Source: Robiginitomaculum antarcticum DSM 21748
Lineage (GTDB): Bacteria > Pseudomonadota > Alphaproteobacteria > Caulobacterales > Maricaulaceae
Direction of reading: 5' to 3'
DNA length: 64,000 nt
Assembly (NCBI RefSeq): GCF_000365025.1
Contig: NZ_KB823013.1
Location: forward strand, 248,001 to 312,000
Shown here: in pieces, positions 63,608 to 64,000 of the stretch
Position numbering within the stretch: the first letter of the stretch is position 1
Layout: each line of letters opens with the position of its first letter
Made by a program: the position numbers and the translations under genes
Notes under the pieces: model-generated
What the model saw: the letters and a program-made list of their open reading frames with translations, nothing else
Told to the model about the DNA's origin: nothing
Databases searched by the model: none

Positions 63608-64000
63608 TTACTCAAGCGCCACCGTGCGATGACGCATCGGGTCGTCACGAAAACAAGAGGCGAGTCTCGCCCGTAGGGCGAGCCGGGAAATAATAGTGTG
63701 TGCCCAAGCCTACACGCGCCATCCTGCGATGGCCCATCGGGTGACCACATGCGCGCCGGGTTGGTCGGCGGCGGCGCGCCGCTAAAAATGTGCGGACGCA
63801 TCCGCGAAGCCGTCTCCTTGCCGGAGACCGTAAGGGTAAGTGTTTCGCAAAGAGTTAGCTTCGCGGCGATATCTCGCGGCCCTCCCCTGTCGGGGCATGA
63901 GCATCACACTAAGAGCTGCGTCCCACGCGAGGTCACAGACCCAAACCCGTTTGATGTAGGCCGTAACCCCACATCGCCCGGATCCAATACCGATCTCCTG
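63608..64000. repeat. Gene-free window end with a 33-base direct repeat
   Basis: Segments 63616-63648 and 63716-63748 match at about 26 of 33 positions (shared cores TGCGATG and CATCGGGT) and are exactly 100 bases apart. The rest, to 64000, contains small hairpins (for example CTCGCCC/GGGCGAG near 63670) but no gene that I can support. A minus-strand frame is open to the window edge but resembles no known protein. Confidence 0.4.

Noticed and set aside
63550-63801. An 83-codon minus-strand frame through the repeat region
   Set aside because: It is produced by the intergenic repeats, and its composition (Ser/Pro/Arg-rich) does not look like a functional protein.
63760-64000. Possible tmRNA or other stable RNA at the window end (a GCTAAC start of a tag-like frame on the minus strand)
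   Set aside because: The frame does not end in the Ala-Ala tag, and no tRNA-like acceptor domain was found.
1-64000. CRISPR arrays and insertion sequences
   Set aside because: No regularly spaced 25-40-base repeats with unique spacers were seen, and no transposase frame was recognised.

Overview
The window reads as chromosome from an alphaproteobacterium, most likely a marine member of the Maricaulales/Hyphomonadales group. The grounds are a SciP (DUF1153) homologue, a DUF4167 gene behind prfA-prmC, an S16 protein with a long Ala/Glu-rich tail, fabA-fabB, and Tat and lipoprotein signals of the usual proteobacterial type. The order-level placement is inference from gene content.

Layout. 1-10,600 is accessory: a sulfotransferase tail, a hydantoin-type catabolic operon (permease remnant, hyuA, DUF917), a Fic-HsdR-HsdM restriction cluster without hsdS, and a frameshifted tyrosine recombinase beside tRNA-Arg(ACG). 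Together they look like a decaying genomic island. A deletion appears to have fused the 3' end of hsdM to the middle of the permease gene. 10,700-21,650 is mostly housekeeping: AbgT transporter, P1 peptidase, MBL hydrolase, 2-hydroxyacid dehydrogenase, dapE, truA, fmt, def. 21,690-25,750 is a peptide-export locus: an HlyD-type adaptor, a 63-residue precursor with a double-glycine leader, and a divergent ABC exporter with an intact C39 peptidase domain. The precursor is acidic, proline-rich and His/Cys-rich, unlike classical bacteriocins. I regard this as the best candidate for an undescribed system.

25,775-32,140 holds a phasin-like/DUF2853 protein, a nucleotidyltransferase, rpsP, ffh and fabA-fabB. 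32,177-38,120 has a ferritin-like protein, a MipA/OmpV porin and the branched-chain 2-oxoacid dehydrogenase operon with a divergent Lrp-type regulator. 38,624-39,145 is an AT-rich gene-free stretch with a 21-bp-phased array of TTGAA-NN-TTCAA sites, next to a gene for two fused MarR-like domains.

40,379-50,045 covers envelope enzymes (M15 peptidase, L,D-transpeptidase), a SulP transporter, a Tat-lipoprotein dienelactone hydrolase, a lipoprotein class D beta-lactamase, thiolase, dodecin and mnmA. 50,320-53,500 has sciP, a MinD-like protein without Walker A, an EF-hand protein, an ECF sigma factor with a probable anti-sigma partner and a GIY-YIG protein. 53,637-62,682 has prfA-prmC-DUF4167, DUF4282 and M23 envelope proteins, and a ydbH-ynbE-ydbL lipid-transport operon. 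62,811-64,000 has two tandem paralogous CPxC proteins and repeat-rich non-coding DNA.
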